Assembly (NCBI GenBank): GCA_017440665.1
Contig: JAFSGU010000066.1
Coordinates: forward strand, 1 to 41,897
DNA from: Clostridia bacterium
GTDB taxonomy: Bacteria; Bacillota; Clostridia; Oscillospirales; CAG-272
Reading direction: 5' to 3'
Length of the DNA stretch: 41,897 nucleotides
The notes beneath the pieces were generated by a model that did not search any database, was not told the origin of the DNA, and was given only the letters and a program-made list of their open reading frames with translations. How positions within the stretch are numbered: position 1 is the stretch's first letter; every line of letters begins with the position of its first letter. The position numbers and the translations under genes were made by a program. Positions 32,338 to 40,411 of the stretch are shown here, in pieces.

Positions 32338-32380
32338 CTCGGCATAAATAATTTTCAAAAAAGTATAATCGAAAGGTAAT

Positions 32381-32890
32381 ATGATGAAGGCAGACGAAAG
32401 AAGACAAGCGATAGCAGACTATTTGTTCGCAAAAGAAACTGCTGTACCAGGTGCGGTGCTTTCCCGTGAATTCGGAGTATCAAGACAGATCATAGTTCAG
32501 GACATTTCCGCCCTGAAGGCGGCAGGATATGACATAACTCCTACTCACTTCGGCTACGTGATGCATAAGACTCCCCATGCGGAAAGAGTATTTAAGACTT
32601 ATCACACCACAGCAGAAACCAAGGATGAGCTGTCCCTTATCGTTTCTCTCGGAGGTACTGTCATCAACGTCTTTGTCTGGCACAAGGTATACGGAAAGCT
32701 GGAAGCGAGGCTCGGCATATCCTCACACGAGGACGTTGACCGCTTTATAGACGGCGTCAGAAGCGGAACTTCAGTTGAGCTTATGCATATCACCGGCGGT
32801 CACCATTTCCATACAGTACGTGCACCGAGCGAGGATATTCTCGACAGGATCGAGGCAGAGATGAACGCCAAGGGCTATATAGACAGATAA
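32381..32890 (+). CDS. NiaR-like transcriptional repressor (HTH_11 plus 3H domain)
   Basis: The first 60 of 169 residues are a winged helix (RRQAIADYLFAKETAVPGAV, then FGVSRQIIVQDISALKAAGY). The rest is a 3H domain, named for its conserved histidines, here H79 or H112-like positions and the pair in THGGHHF-like ITGGHHFHT. Proteins of this layout (NiaR/YrxA) bind nicotinic acid and repress NAD synthesis or niacin uptake genes. No niacin transporter or nadABC gene is in the window, so targets lie elsewhere. AAAGGT precedes the ATG. A dyad at the promoter suggests autoregulation. Confidence 0.85.
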   Translation: MMKADERRQAIADYLFAKETAVPGAVLSREFGVSRQIIVQDISALKAAGYDITPTHFGYVMHKTPHAERVFKTYHTTAETKDELSLIVSLGGTVINVFVWHKVYGKLEARLGISSHEDVDRFIDGVRSGTSVELMHITGGHHFHTVRAPSEDILDRIEAEMNAKGYIDR

Positions 32891-32892
32891 AC

Positions 32893-32926
32893 AAAAAAGT
32901 ATCGGTGGCTTCCGATACCTTTTTTA
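32893..32926. terminator. Bidirectional terminator between niaR-like and HPr-like genes
   Basis: GTATCGG (32899-32905) pairs with CCGATAC (32912-32918), with A-run on the left and T-run on the right, so it serves both convergent genes. Confidence 0.85.
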
Positions 32927-33157
32927 TTTTACGATAAACTTGCGGAACTCCTTGAAACAGTCCGTGTCGCTTTCTATGTATATCTCGTTCCACGCTACCT
33001 TTGCCAGATGTACGCAAAGAAAGCTCTTGGCATTCAGCCTTTTGGAACCGTTAACAAGATGCACCTTACCGGGAAAACGGGTAGCAGCCTTGTTAAACTC
33101 AATAACGTCGGCACCTGTCGGAAGCTCAACTCTGTATAAATACTTTGCCTTTTCCAC
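32924..33157 (-). CDS. HPr-like protein without the phosphorylated histidine
   Basis: This 77-residue protein has the beta-alpha-beta pattern of the PTS phosphocarrier HPr: a VIEFNKAATRFPGKVHLVNG segment followed by KRLNAKSFLCVHLAK, matching the G-x-x-VDAKSILGI helix that carries Ser46 in HPr. The region around residue 15, which normally reads LHARPA with the active histidine, has no histidine here. It is therefore unlikely to pass phosphate between EI and EII. The start is a GTG with AGGTG 8 bases before it. Its promoter faces away from the BlaI/M56 genes. A regulatory role like that of Crh is possible but unproven. Confidence 0.7.
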   Translation of the reverse strand: MEKAKYLYRVELPTGADVIEFNKAATRFPGKVHLVNGSKRLNAKSFLCVHLAKVAWNEIYIESDTDCFKEFRKFIVK

Positions 33158-33383
33158 CGCAGAAACACCTGCCTTTCAATATCTTGTGTGTGATGCTTCA
33201 TCTGAACACAACTGTATTATATACACACTTCCCCACTTTGTCAACATCATTTTCACAGGGAATATCACTTTTGGATGACTGCACAAGCGTTTTGATGCAA
33301 CACATGGGTCATTGTCACACTTGCACAATACAAATATGGCTTTTTTGTGCAATGTGATAGAGGTCCATTTTGTGATAATTCTA
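33158..33383. other. Intergenic stretch between two divergent promoters
   Basis: No gene is supported. It holds the HPr-like promoter (33216-33244) on the minus strand and an imperfect inverted repeat (33315-33357) with arms TCACACTTGCACAA and TTGTGCAATGTGA around a 16-base loop. The inverted repeat is just upstream of the BlaI promoter and may be a regulatory site or hairpin. Confidence 0.5.
33216..33244 (-). promoter_or_regulatory. Sigma-A promoter of the HPr-like gene
   Basis: On the minus strand TTGACA (33244-33239) and TATAAT (33221-33216) have a 17-base spacer, a full consensus match. Confidence 0.8.
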
Positions 33384-33433
33384 TTGACAAATTGGTCTAC
33401 AAGGTGTAAAATATAATTGGTCTACAAGATATA
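33384..33433 (+). promoter_or_regulatory. BlaI-type promoter with two tandem operators
   Basis: TTGACA (33384-33389) and TAAAAT (33407-33412) have a 17-base spacer. ATTGGTCTACAAG occurs twice: the first copy forms the dyad TACA-AGG-TGTA (33398-33408) between the boxes, the second TACA-AGA-TATA (33423-33433) just after the -10. TACA...TGTA dyads are the hallmark of BlaI/MecI operators, so the BlaI gene downstream most likely represses itself and the M56 gene here. Confidence 0.8.
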
Positions 33434-33458
33434 GAATAAACCGAAAGGAGCTATTATC

Positions 33459-33827
33459 ATGAGTGATTATCAGATGGGTACCATCGAAGCAAGATTTGCA
33501 GATATTATATGGGAGAGAGAGCCTATCTCTTCAACCGAGCTTGTACGCATCGCCGCAGATGAGTTTGACTGGAAGAAGTCGACCACGTATACGGTGCTGA
33601 AGCGCCTTTGCGAAAAAGGCATATTCAAAAACGAGGGCGGCAGCGTTTCCGGCGTTATAACACGGGAAGAGTTTTACGCCGCAAGAAGCGAGCAATTCGT
33701 TGAGGAGACCTTCGGCGGTTCCCTTCCCGCGTTCATCGCCGCGTTCACCAAAAGGAAAGCTCTCTCAAAAAGCGAGCTTGACGAACTCCGCCGCATGGTG
33801 GAGGAATATGAGGAAGAATCAAAATGA
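33459..33827 (+). CDS. BlaI/MecI-family repressor
   Basis: This 122-residue winged-helix protein reads MGTIEARFADIIWEREPISS, then a recognition segment KKSTTYTVLKRLCEKGIF and the wing, with a C-terminal dimerisation helix that includes LDELRRMVEEYEE. BlaI proteins are cut when a partner M56 membrane protease is activated. AAGGAG lies 8 bases before the ATG. It overlaps the M56 gene by four bases and has two matching operators in its promoter. No beta-lactamase is present, so the regulated output here is not penicillin resistance as far as can be seen. Confidence 0.92.
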   Translation: MSDYQMGTIEARFADIIWEREPISSTELVRIAADEFDWKKSTTYTVLKRLCEKGIFKNEGGSVSGVITREEFYAARSEQFVEETFGGSLPAFIAAFTKRKALSKSELDELRRMVEEYEEESK

Positions 33828-36800
33828 CAGATATATTCTTAAAAATCCTTAACATGAGCTTGTCCGCTACCTTCGTGTGCGCCGCGGTCGTCATACTGAG
33901 ACTGCTTCTGCGCCGCGCTCCCAAGTGGATAACGCTCCTCCTTTGGGTCGCAGTTGCCGTAAGGCTCATCTGCCCCATATCTTTCGAAAGCAGTGTCAGC
34001 GTGATGCCTATGGCAGACACCGTTCCGCAGAATATAGGTCTTGCATCTCCTCCTGCCGTACAAAGCGGAAGCGAGATCATAGACAATGCGGTAAACCCCA
34101 TTCTGCAGGCAGGATCTCTCGCGCCCACCCCCGAGTACAGCGCAAATCCCATGCAGATTTTTACCTTTGTCGCCTCTCAGGTATGGCTCCTCGGCATTTG
34201 CCTGATGATACTTTACACACTCATCAGCTATATAAGGCTGAAACTGCAGGTCAGGGTATCCGTCCCCGACGAAGGGGAACGGAGAGTACGCCTTTGCGAC
34301 AGCATATCCTCCCCTTTTATTCTTGGATTCATAAGGCCCACGGTATACCTTCCCTCCGGTATTGACGCGGAAGACAAAAAACATGTGCTCGCCCACGAGA
34401 AGTGCCATATTAGAAGGCTTGACTTTATCTGGAAGCCCTTAGGCTTTCTGCTTCTCGCAGTCCATTGGTTCAATCCCATAATGTGGGTAGCGTACGTGCT
34501 TCTGTGCCGAGACATCGAATGTGCCTGTGACGAGGCTGTACTGAAGAAAAACGGTAGTGAGATAAAAGCTACCTATGCCACGGCGCTCATCAACTGCAGT
34601 GTGTCACGGAAAAGCATTGCCGCCTGCCCTCTCGCCTTCGGTGAGACGGGACTTAAGATGCGCGTCAAAAACGTGCTGAGCTACAAAAAGCCCACCTTAT
34701 GGCTGATCCTCGCGGGACTTATCGTGTGCGCGGCTGTGGGAATATTCCTTCTTACCGATCCCGCAAGCATCGCCATCACAGAGCTTTACGAGGAAGAAAC
34801 GGGAGACTACGCGGAGATATTTGACGGCGTGGAGACACTCACCGTATATCAGGGTAAGTTCACGTCTGACGTGTATGACGCCGACACCGTGCGTGAGGTG
34901 ATCGACACCCTTAAAGAGGTAAGGATCAAAAAGCGTCCCATTTCAAAAGACCGCAGTGACAACCGCGACATGACCAACCGCGTACAGCTCGGTGACGGAA
35001 TGCAGCTTTGTTTCAGCGAGGATTTCGGTGAATTCTGGATATATACCGGAACGAAGCCTACCCTTAGCTATAAGGTGGTAAATCCCGAGGTAGCGAAAAG
35101 CGCGGTTATAGAGAAAAGTTACTTTTCAAGTGAAGTAGGATTTACCACGGGAATGATTGGTTCAGATGATGTTAGAATAAGCGCAAGGATCATTTCAATC
35201 ACGGCAGACGCACGGGGCGGATACCTTGAGGTAATGCTTAAGAACCTGTTTTCCAAGGAGGTCACCTATGGAGATAAGTTCGCGCTGTACCGTTATGACG
35301 AGAACGGTGAGCTTGTCTCATGTATGGATGAAAATAAGGTGTTCGATCTTATCGGATATTCTCTTGAAGGTAAAAGCACTGTTACCCACAAATATTATCT
35401 TGACGGCTGTGATCTCGCAAAGTCCGCAAAATACCGCTTTGAAACAGAGATTACAATAGGCTATGACGGATTTGTCCAAACCTACGGCGTTTGGGCAGAG
35501 TTCACCCTGCCGCATGGCGGTACGTCCTCGGAGGAAGCTGAAGTCTCCCCTCTCAGAACCGGCACTTTGTATGTGTACTCAGGTGATAGATCAGGATATT
35601 ATATAGAACCGCATATATTTCTTTCGGACATTAACAACAGCTGTGTTTTCACAGGAACATCGTTCTTGAGTTCGGCGACACTTATCGGTACATATGTCCT
35701 TAACAGTGACTCCTTAGTTATAACCCCTGTCGGTCCGGAGTATGAAACAAAATACGTTTTCGATGTTGACGGCGAAGGAAATCTCATATTCAACGAAAGC
35801 TTATCAACATCTCCACCTATTCCTTCACACGCAAATGAGAACGATGTAATTCCACTATACAATGACGGCACAATGTTCAAGAAGCTAAAAAAAGTTGAGG
35901 ACAGTTCATATACGGAAGTATTCTCCGAGCTTGCCGAGAATGCAAAACTCTTAGACGATTCCAAAACATTCGACATTGACCGTGACGGTAATGAGGAGGA
36001 CTGCTATCTGATTGATGGTGGACTTTCGGGTGTAAGCTCCCTTGAACTTATCGTCGTAGACGAATACAACACCAAATACTGCTTATTCTATATATTTGTC
36101 CCGGCGGGAAAGTACTCCTTCGAGGAATGTAACGACGGTGAGATCAGATTGAAGATCAATATATCCGGTGACGACCGGTTCAGTGATGGTACTGAAATTT
36201 TCTACGACATCGGCATAGACGAGGACGGCTATATCACATTCACAAACGGAGAGGATAGCCTCCTATGCAACAATGCTATGCTGTCGGACAACGACCTACC
36301 AAGCGGAGAAGAAACGATCGAGGATGGGGACGAAAAATGTGAGCATTCTTATGAGATGACACAGGAGACTTCCGCAACATGTCTGTCTGCGGGAAGCCGT
36401 ACGTACACTTGTAAGGTATGTGATGACACCTATTCGGAGGAGGCCCCATCTCTCGGTCACATCTTTGCTCCCGCAACCTGCACGTCTCCGTCAATATGCA
36501 CGGTATGCAGTGCCACCGAAGGTGAAGCTTTACCTCATACATTGACATGGGCTACTTGTACGTCGCCTGCTACTTGTACAGTTTGCGGAACTGCAGTTGG
36601 AGGCACGATACCACACAGCTACACTGAGGCTACCTGTACCGCACCTGCTACGTGTACGGTTTGCGGAGAAGTAAACGGAACGTCTCTTGAGCATGATTTT
36701 GCGGATGCAACTATGGACGCCCCAAAGACCTGCCGTACGTGCGGAGCCACTGAGGGCGAGGCGTTGCCGAAGCTGACCATTGACATGACGTCTTACGTTG

Positions 36801-37231
36801 CAAAGACAGTTAGTGTTACAGCTCCTGTAACACTGAACACACCAACCCTTCAGTTCGAAACCATTCCCATATACCAAATGGATATACTTGACATTTCATA
36901 TGATATAATCGGGTATAATGAAGAAACAGGCTACGAAGTCAGCTTTAATTTGAATGCTTTAAAAACCAATATACACGATCAGCATAAGAATTTGGATACA
37001 GCTGTGGTAGACGGTTACGTAAAGACTTCTCCAGACACAAATCGTTCTACAGCAGGTGTATACTGGTCATTTAAGGACGTAGGTGACGGATCTGTCGTAA
37101 ATGGTAGTGTTACAGTAAACGTTCCCCCCGGAGATTATTATTTTACTGTGCCCGAGGAAATTCATTCGGTGACACTTGAGAGACTAGGATATAAAGTCAA
37201 CGGTGAAATAGTAATACAACCCAAAGATTAA
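33824..37231 (+). CDS. Very large M56 (BlaR1-like) membrane metalloprotease with CxxC tandem repeats
   Basis: The N-terminal 310 of 1135 residues form the M56 part: helices near 8-28, 35-50, 105-125 and 287-310, and the zinc protease motif HEKCH at 191-195 with a downstream CDEAVLKKNG segment. The long outer part (311-1135) lacks a penicillin-binding domain. It has a domain near 330-420 common to such proteins and repeats at 839-982 of about 25 residues with consensus H-x-x-x-x-A-T-C-T-x-P-x-x-C-T-x-C-G. It would sense an outer signal and cleave BlaI. The same repeat occurs in the SLH protein downstream. Ligand unknown. Confidence 0.88.
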   Translation: MTDIFLKILNMSLSATFVCAAVVILRLLLRRAPKWITLLLWVAVAVRLICPISFESSVSVMPMADTVPQNIGLASPPAVQSGSEIIDNAVNPILQAGSLAPTPEYSANPMQIFTFVASQVWLLGICLMILYTLISYIRLKLQVRVSVPDEGERRVRLCDSISSPFILGFIRPTVYLPSGIDAEDKKHVLAHEKCHIRRLDFIWKPLGFLLLAVHWFNPIMWVAYVLLCRDIECACDEAVLKKNGSEIKATYATALINCSVSRKSIAACPLAFGETGLKMRVKNVLSYKKPTLWLILAGLIVCAAVGIFLLTDPASIAITELYEEETGDYAEIFDGVETLTVYQGKFTSDVYDADTVREVIDTLKEVRIKKRPISKDRSDNRDMTNRVQLGDGMQLCFSEDFGEFWIYTGTKPTLSYKVVNPEVAKSAVIEKSYFSSEVGFTTGMIGSDDVRISARIISITADARGGYLEVMLKNLFSKEVTYGDKFALYRYDENGELVSCMDENKVFDLIGYSLEGKSTVTHKYYLDGCDLAKSAKYRFETEITIGYDGFVQTYGVWAEFTLPHGGTSSEEAEVSPLRTGTLYVYSGDRSGYYIEPHIFLSDINNSCVFTGTSFLSSATLIGTYVLNSDSLVITPVGPEYETKYVFDVDGEGNLIFNESLSTSPPIPSHANENDVIPLYNDGTMFKKLKKVEDSSYTEVFSELAENAKLLDDSKTFDIDRDGNEEDCYLIDGGLSGVSSLELIVVDEYNTKYCLFYIFVPAGKYSFEECNDGEIRLKINISGDDRFSDGTEIFYDIGIDEDGYITFTNGEDSLLCNNAMLSDNDLPSGEETIEDGDEKCEHSYEMTQETSATCLSAGSRTYTCKVCDDTYSEEAPSLGHIFAPATCTSPSICTVCSATEGEALPHTLTWATCTSPATCTVCGTAVGGTIPHSYTEATCTAPATCTVCGEVNGTSLEHDFADATMDAPKTCRTCGATEGEALPKLTIDMTSYVAKTVSVTAPVTLNTPTLQFETIPIYQMDILDISYDIIGYNEETGYEVSFNLNALKTNIHDQHKNLDTAVVDGYVKTSPDTNRSTAGVYWSFKDVGDGSVVNGSVTVNVPPGDYYFTVPEEIHSVTLERLGYKVNGEIVIQPKD

Positions 37232-37310
37232 GCAAATCAAAACAATTTTTTTCAATATCAAAGAGTAAAATTGTAATTAAATCAGTTCATCAGAAAGGAT
37301 TGTTATAATT

Positions 37311-38819
37311 ATGAAAAAACTAATTTCTATCTTACTTTTGATGACATTTCTCTTGTCATCCATTCCCTTTGCGGTAGGTGCCGCAGACACAGACGGCGTA
37401 ATTTCAAGCCATGGAAAGCTTCCCTTTGAAGATATAGACGAGACATCCTGGTATATTCCCGGTCTTATCTACTGCTACTCAAACGAGATCATTTCCGGTG
37501 CGGGAAACACTTACACCTTCAACCCCAAGGGTGAGCTTACCCGCGCTACCTTCGCTGTAATGCTTGCGAGAGCCATTAAGGCTGATACGTCTGTCGCAGG
37601 CTGGGATTCCTTTGACGACTGCGACAACAGTGACACCTGCTGGTATATCGATGCTGTGGAGTGGGCATTCTTCAACGAATACATGAACGGCACAGGTGAG
37701 AGACGCTTCTCTCCCAACATGACCATGACACGCGAACAGCTTGCTACCGTATTCATGCGCTTCATGGAACGTGAAAACTATGCCGTAACTGTTGACGACA
37801 GCATTCTCGATGATTATACCGATGCGGACAAGATCTCAGCATGGGCAGTTGAGGGCGTAAAGTACGCCATCTGCGCAGGTCTTATCTCAAGTACGGCTAC
37901 CTCTCACAAGGCCGTATCTCCCCAGATGCCCGTAACAAGAGAGCAGGCTGTAAAGCTGTTTATGTCTTTCCTTTCCCTCTATTTCTATGCTGACTGCGAG
38001 CATGACTTCAGTGAGGCAACATGCACCACATCATCAGTGTGCAGTAAATGCGGCGTGGCAGACGGACTTCCCACAGGTCACCTTTGCGACACACTTTCAT
38101 GTAAAGTCGGCGGTACTTGTAAGCGTTGCGGTGAGGCGGTAGAAGCGGACGCAGGACTCCATAACTATCCCACTAAGGCTACGTGTACCGAACCTGAAAA
38201 ATGTACCGTTTGCGGTAACGTAAGAACCCACGCATACGGACACAATTATGCACCCGCCACCTGTATCAAGCTTGCAACATGCTACAGATGCGGAGCCACA
38301 GCAGGCGGCTACAGAGGTCACACCATGTCAGGCGGTAAATGTACCGTTTGCGGTTACTGTCCCTATGACGTGATATATAAATACGCAACTGTCACAAATC
38401 CCGACAACGGTCGTTATTGGACAAGCGACAATGAAAGCTTCAGCATGGGTATAATGTATTGGGAAGATGTGAAATCCTTATCCCTCATTGGAGTTCACGC
38501 CTTCAACAATACCGGTCACAGCGATTACATCGCTTTCCTTCTTCCCAAGAATTCCACCACGATCGACTTCATGTACGAATACTATAACGCTGACGGAGAA
38601 CTTCTCTTCTACGGTGAAGGAACATTCGATGCAGGTAATTTCAATGCAAATGCAAATATAAGCTTCAGTTATTATGAGGGTAACGCTTCTGATGTCAATA
38701 CTGCGATAGGAAACGTAAAGAACCTGGGTGATGATATGCTCAAGATGGGTAATGAGATTCTCAGTGACGCGGGTCTGGACGTTAGACTCAATGACATAGG
38801 TTTCCATTATTATCAATAA
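37311..38819 (+). CDS. Secreted S-layer-homology (SLH) protein with CxxC tandem repeats
   Basis: A signal peptide (KKLISILLLMTFLLSSIPFA) precedes three SLH motifs in about 40-215 (DETSWYIPGLIYCYSNEIIS, CWYIDAVEWAFFNEYMNG, ISAWAVEGVKYAICAGLIS), which bind pyruvylated cell-wall polymers. Residues 229-350 hold repeats with ATC-x(6)-C-x-x-C, the same kind as in the M56 protein upstream. The C-terminal 150 residues form an unrecognised domain. GAAAGGA lies 10 bases before the ATG. It follows the M56 gene by about 80 bases in the same direction and may be its partner at the cell wall. Confidence 0.9.
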   Translation: MKKLISILLLMTFLLSSIPFAVGAADTDGVISSHGKLPFEDIDETSWYIPGLIYCYSNEIISGAGNTYTFNPKGELTRATFAVMLARAIKADTSVAGWDSFDDCDNSDTCWYIDAVEWAFFNEYMNGTGERRFSPNMTMTREQLATVFMRFMERENYAVTVDDSILDDYTDADKISAWAVEGVKYAICAGLISSTATSHKAVSPQMPVTREQAVKLFMSFLSLYFYADCEHDFSEATCTTSSVCSKCGVADGLPTGHLCDTLSCKVGGTCKRCGEAVEADAGLHNYPTKATCTEPEKCTVCGNVRTHAYGHNYAPATCIKLATCYRCGATAGGYRGHTMSGGKCTVCGYCPYDVIYKYATVTNPDNGRYWTSDNESFSMGIMYWEDVKSLSLIGVHAFNNTGHSDYIAFLLPKNSTTIDFMYEYYNADGELLFYGEGTFDAGNFNANANISFSYYEGNASDVNTAIGNVKNLGDDMLKMGNEILSDAGLDVRLNDIGFHYYQ

Positions 38820-38848
38820 ATCAGGCTTTTAGGTCAAAGCCTTAAGAC

Positions 38849-38884
38849 AAAAGTACCGTGATCCTCGTGTCACGGTACTTTTCT
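38849..38884. terminator. Bidirectional terminator between the SLH gene and spoVAE
   Basis: AAAGTACCGTGA pairs with TCACGGTACTTT around TCCTCGTG, with T- and A-rich flanks. Confidence 0.85.
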
Positions 38885-39252
38885 CACCTTTTCGGCTTAC
38901 TTTTAAATAGAAGCGCGGCTATAACTCCAAAGAACAGTGCTGCCGTGATACCTCCCGCCGTGGCTGTAAGTCCGCCCTTCAGCGCGCCTATCAGTCCTTC
39001 CTTATCCACCGCTTCCCTGACGCCCTTTGCGATGGTATAACCGAATCCCGTGAGAGGCGTGGTGGCACCTCCCCCCGCAAACTTCACCAGCGGCTCGTAA
39101 AGCCCCACACCGCCTAAGATAACCCCCACCACAACGTATGACACAAGTATCCTCGCAGGCGTCAGCTTCGTTTTATCTATCAGCACCTGTGCTATCACGC
39201 AGATGATGCCTCCCACGGCAAACGCCGTCACGTATCCGAGTATTCCGTCCAT
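38884..39252 (-). CDS. spoVAE: Stage V sporulation protein AE (SpoVAE/SpoVAEb)
   Basis: This 122-residue membrane protein has about four hydrophobic stretches and the family segments GGIICVIAQVLIDKTKLTPARILVS-like and the glycine-rich LVKFAGGGATTPLTGFG. SpoVA proteins form a channel in the inner spore membrane that takes up dipicolinic acid in sporulation and releases it on germination. The start is one base after the spoVAD stop. Expression should be in the forespore (SigG in Bacillus). Confidence 0.93.
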   Translation of the reverse strand: MDGILGYVTAFAVGGIICVIAQVLIDKTKLTPARILVSYVVVGVILGGVGLYEPLVKFAGGGATTPLTGFGYTIAKGVREAVDKEGLIGALKGGLTATAGGITAALFFGVIAALLFKSKPKR

Positions 39253-39253
39253 A

Positions 39254-40288
39254 TCACTTCACTATCCTCTCTCCCCTGATGCGGACAAGATGTCCAATTC
39301 CGGGGATACTGCTTCCCTGATTCAGCACAAGTGGACTCATCAAAGCGCCCGTCCCTACGAACAGCACGTCGGACAAAATACCCTCTCGAATGTTCCTCAG
39401 AATATGCGCCGCCATGACAACTGCACTGCATCCGCATCCCGATCCGCCCGCGTGCTTGTCCGCTTCGTCCGAGTTGTATATGATGCATCCGCAGTCAACG
39501 TGACGCTCGGTGATGTCAACGCCCTCCTCGGAAAGCATTTCGCACAGTATACCGCTTCCCTCACTGCCAAGGTCTCCAGTTATTATAAGGTCAAATTCCG
39601 ACGGATCGCGGCCCAGACTAAAGTATCTGTACAGCGTATCTGCCGCCGCGGGAGCCATTGCCGCACCCATGTTGTTTACGTCGGTTATCCCTTTATCGGT
39701 AACGTACCCCGGCAGTACCTCCACAACGCTCGGGACGTAGTCCGTGTCAAGGATTTTTATATCTTCCTTATCAGCCGACAGCAGGAAAGCGCCCGAGCCT
39801 GTGACCGTCCATTGCGCGGTGGGAGGTCTCTGCCCTCCGTATTCTAGGGGAAAGCGGAACTGTCTTTCAGCAGAACAATAGTGAGACGATGTAACTGCTA
39901 CCGCTCTGTCGACGGATGATGAGCAAAGTAACGTCCCAAGCATTATTCCCTCGGAAGCAGTGGAACAGGCACCGTACAGCCCCATGTATGGAATCCTGTA
40001 ATCCGTTAGCCCGTAGTTGGAGCCGACGCATTGATTAAGAAGGTCCCCCGCAAGCATTGCTCCCACATCTGACGTGTCCACTCCCGCTTTACTGAGAGCA
40101 AAGCCTACTGCAAGTCTCTGCATCTCGCTTTCCGCCTTTTCCCATGTGTCCGTACCGAAACGGTCTTCGTACGTATCTACCGCATCAAAGCATCCGCCGA
40201 TAGGCCCTGCTTCTTCCTCGTGACCCGCAACTGCTCCGCTTGAGACGATATAAACGCCGCGGCGCGGCTTGATGATTCCGTGTGACAT
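39254..40288 (-). CDS. spoVAD: Stage V sporulation protein AD
   Basis: The 344-residue protein has the thiolase-like fold seen in SpoVAD, which binds dipicolinic acid. Family stretches are GAVAGHEEEAGPI, the GACSTASEGI segment with C108, and VTSSHYCSAERQFRFPLEYG. It lies directly upstream of spoVAE. No spoVAC is found upstream in this window: the previous gene is a beta-helix protein ending 123 bases away. The putative channel therefore lacks a subunit here unless SpoVAC is encoded elsewhere. No clear forespore promoter could be named. Confidence 0.94.
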   Translation of the reverse strand: MSHGIIKPRRGVYIVSSGAVAGHEEEAGPIGGCFDAVDTYEDRFGTDTWEKAESEMQRLAVGFALSKAGVDTSDVGAMLAGDLLNQCVGSNYGLTDYRIPYMGLYGACSTASEGIMLGTLLCSSSVDRAVAVTSSHYCSAERQFRFPLEYGGQRPPTAQWTVTGSGAFLLSADKEDIKILDTDYVPSVVEVLPGYVTDKGITDVNNMGAAMAPAAADTLYRYFSLGRDPSEFDLIITGDLGSEGSGILCEMLSEEGVDITERHVDCGCIIYNSDEADKHAGGSGCGCSAVVMAAHILRNIREGILSDVLFVGTGALMSPLVLNQGSSIPGIGHLVRIRGERIVK

Positions 40289-40368
40289 AATATAGCCTTT
40301 CAGTTAGCACAAATTATCCGTTAATAAGATTGTGCCTGAAAACGTAAGTTTTATACATTTATGAAAAG

Positions 40369-40395
40369 ATCCCGAGGAAGTTTCATCCTCGGGAT
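40369..40395 (-). terminator. Rho-independent terminator of the beta-helix gene
   Basis: ATCCCGAGGA (40369-40378) pairs with TCCTCGGGAT (40386-40395); on the minus strand TTTTC follows the stem. Confidence 0.75.
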
Positions 40396-40411
40396 TCAGT
40401 TAATATTGAAA

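Noticed and set aside
33459..37231. Beta-lactam resistance locus
   Set aside because: BlaI and an M56 protein are present, but the sensor lacks a penicillin-binding domain and there is no beta-lactamase or penicillin-binding protein gene near by.
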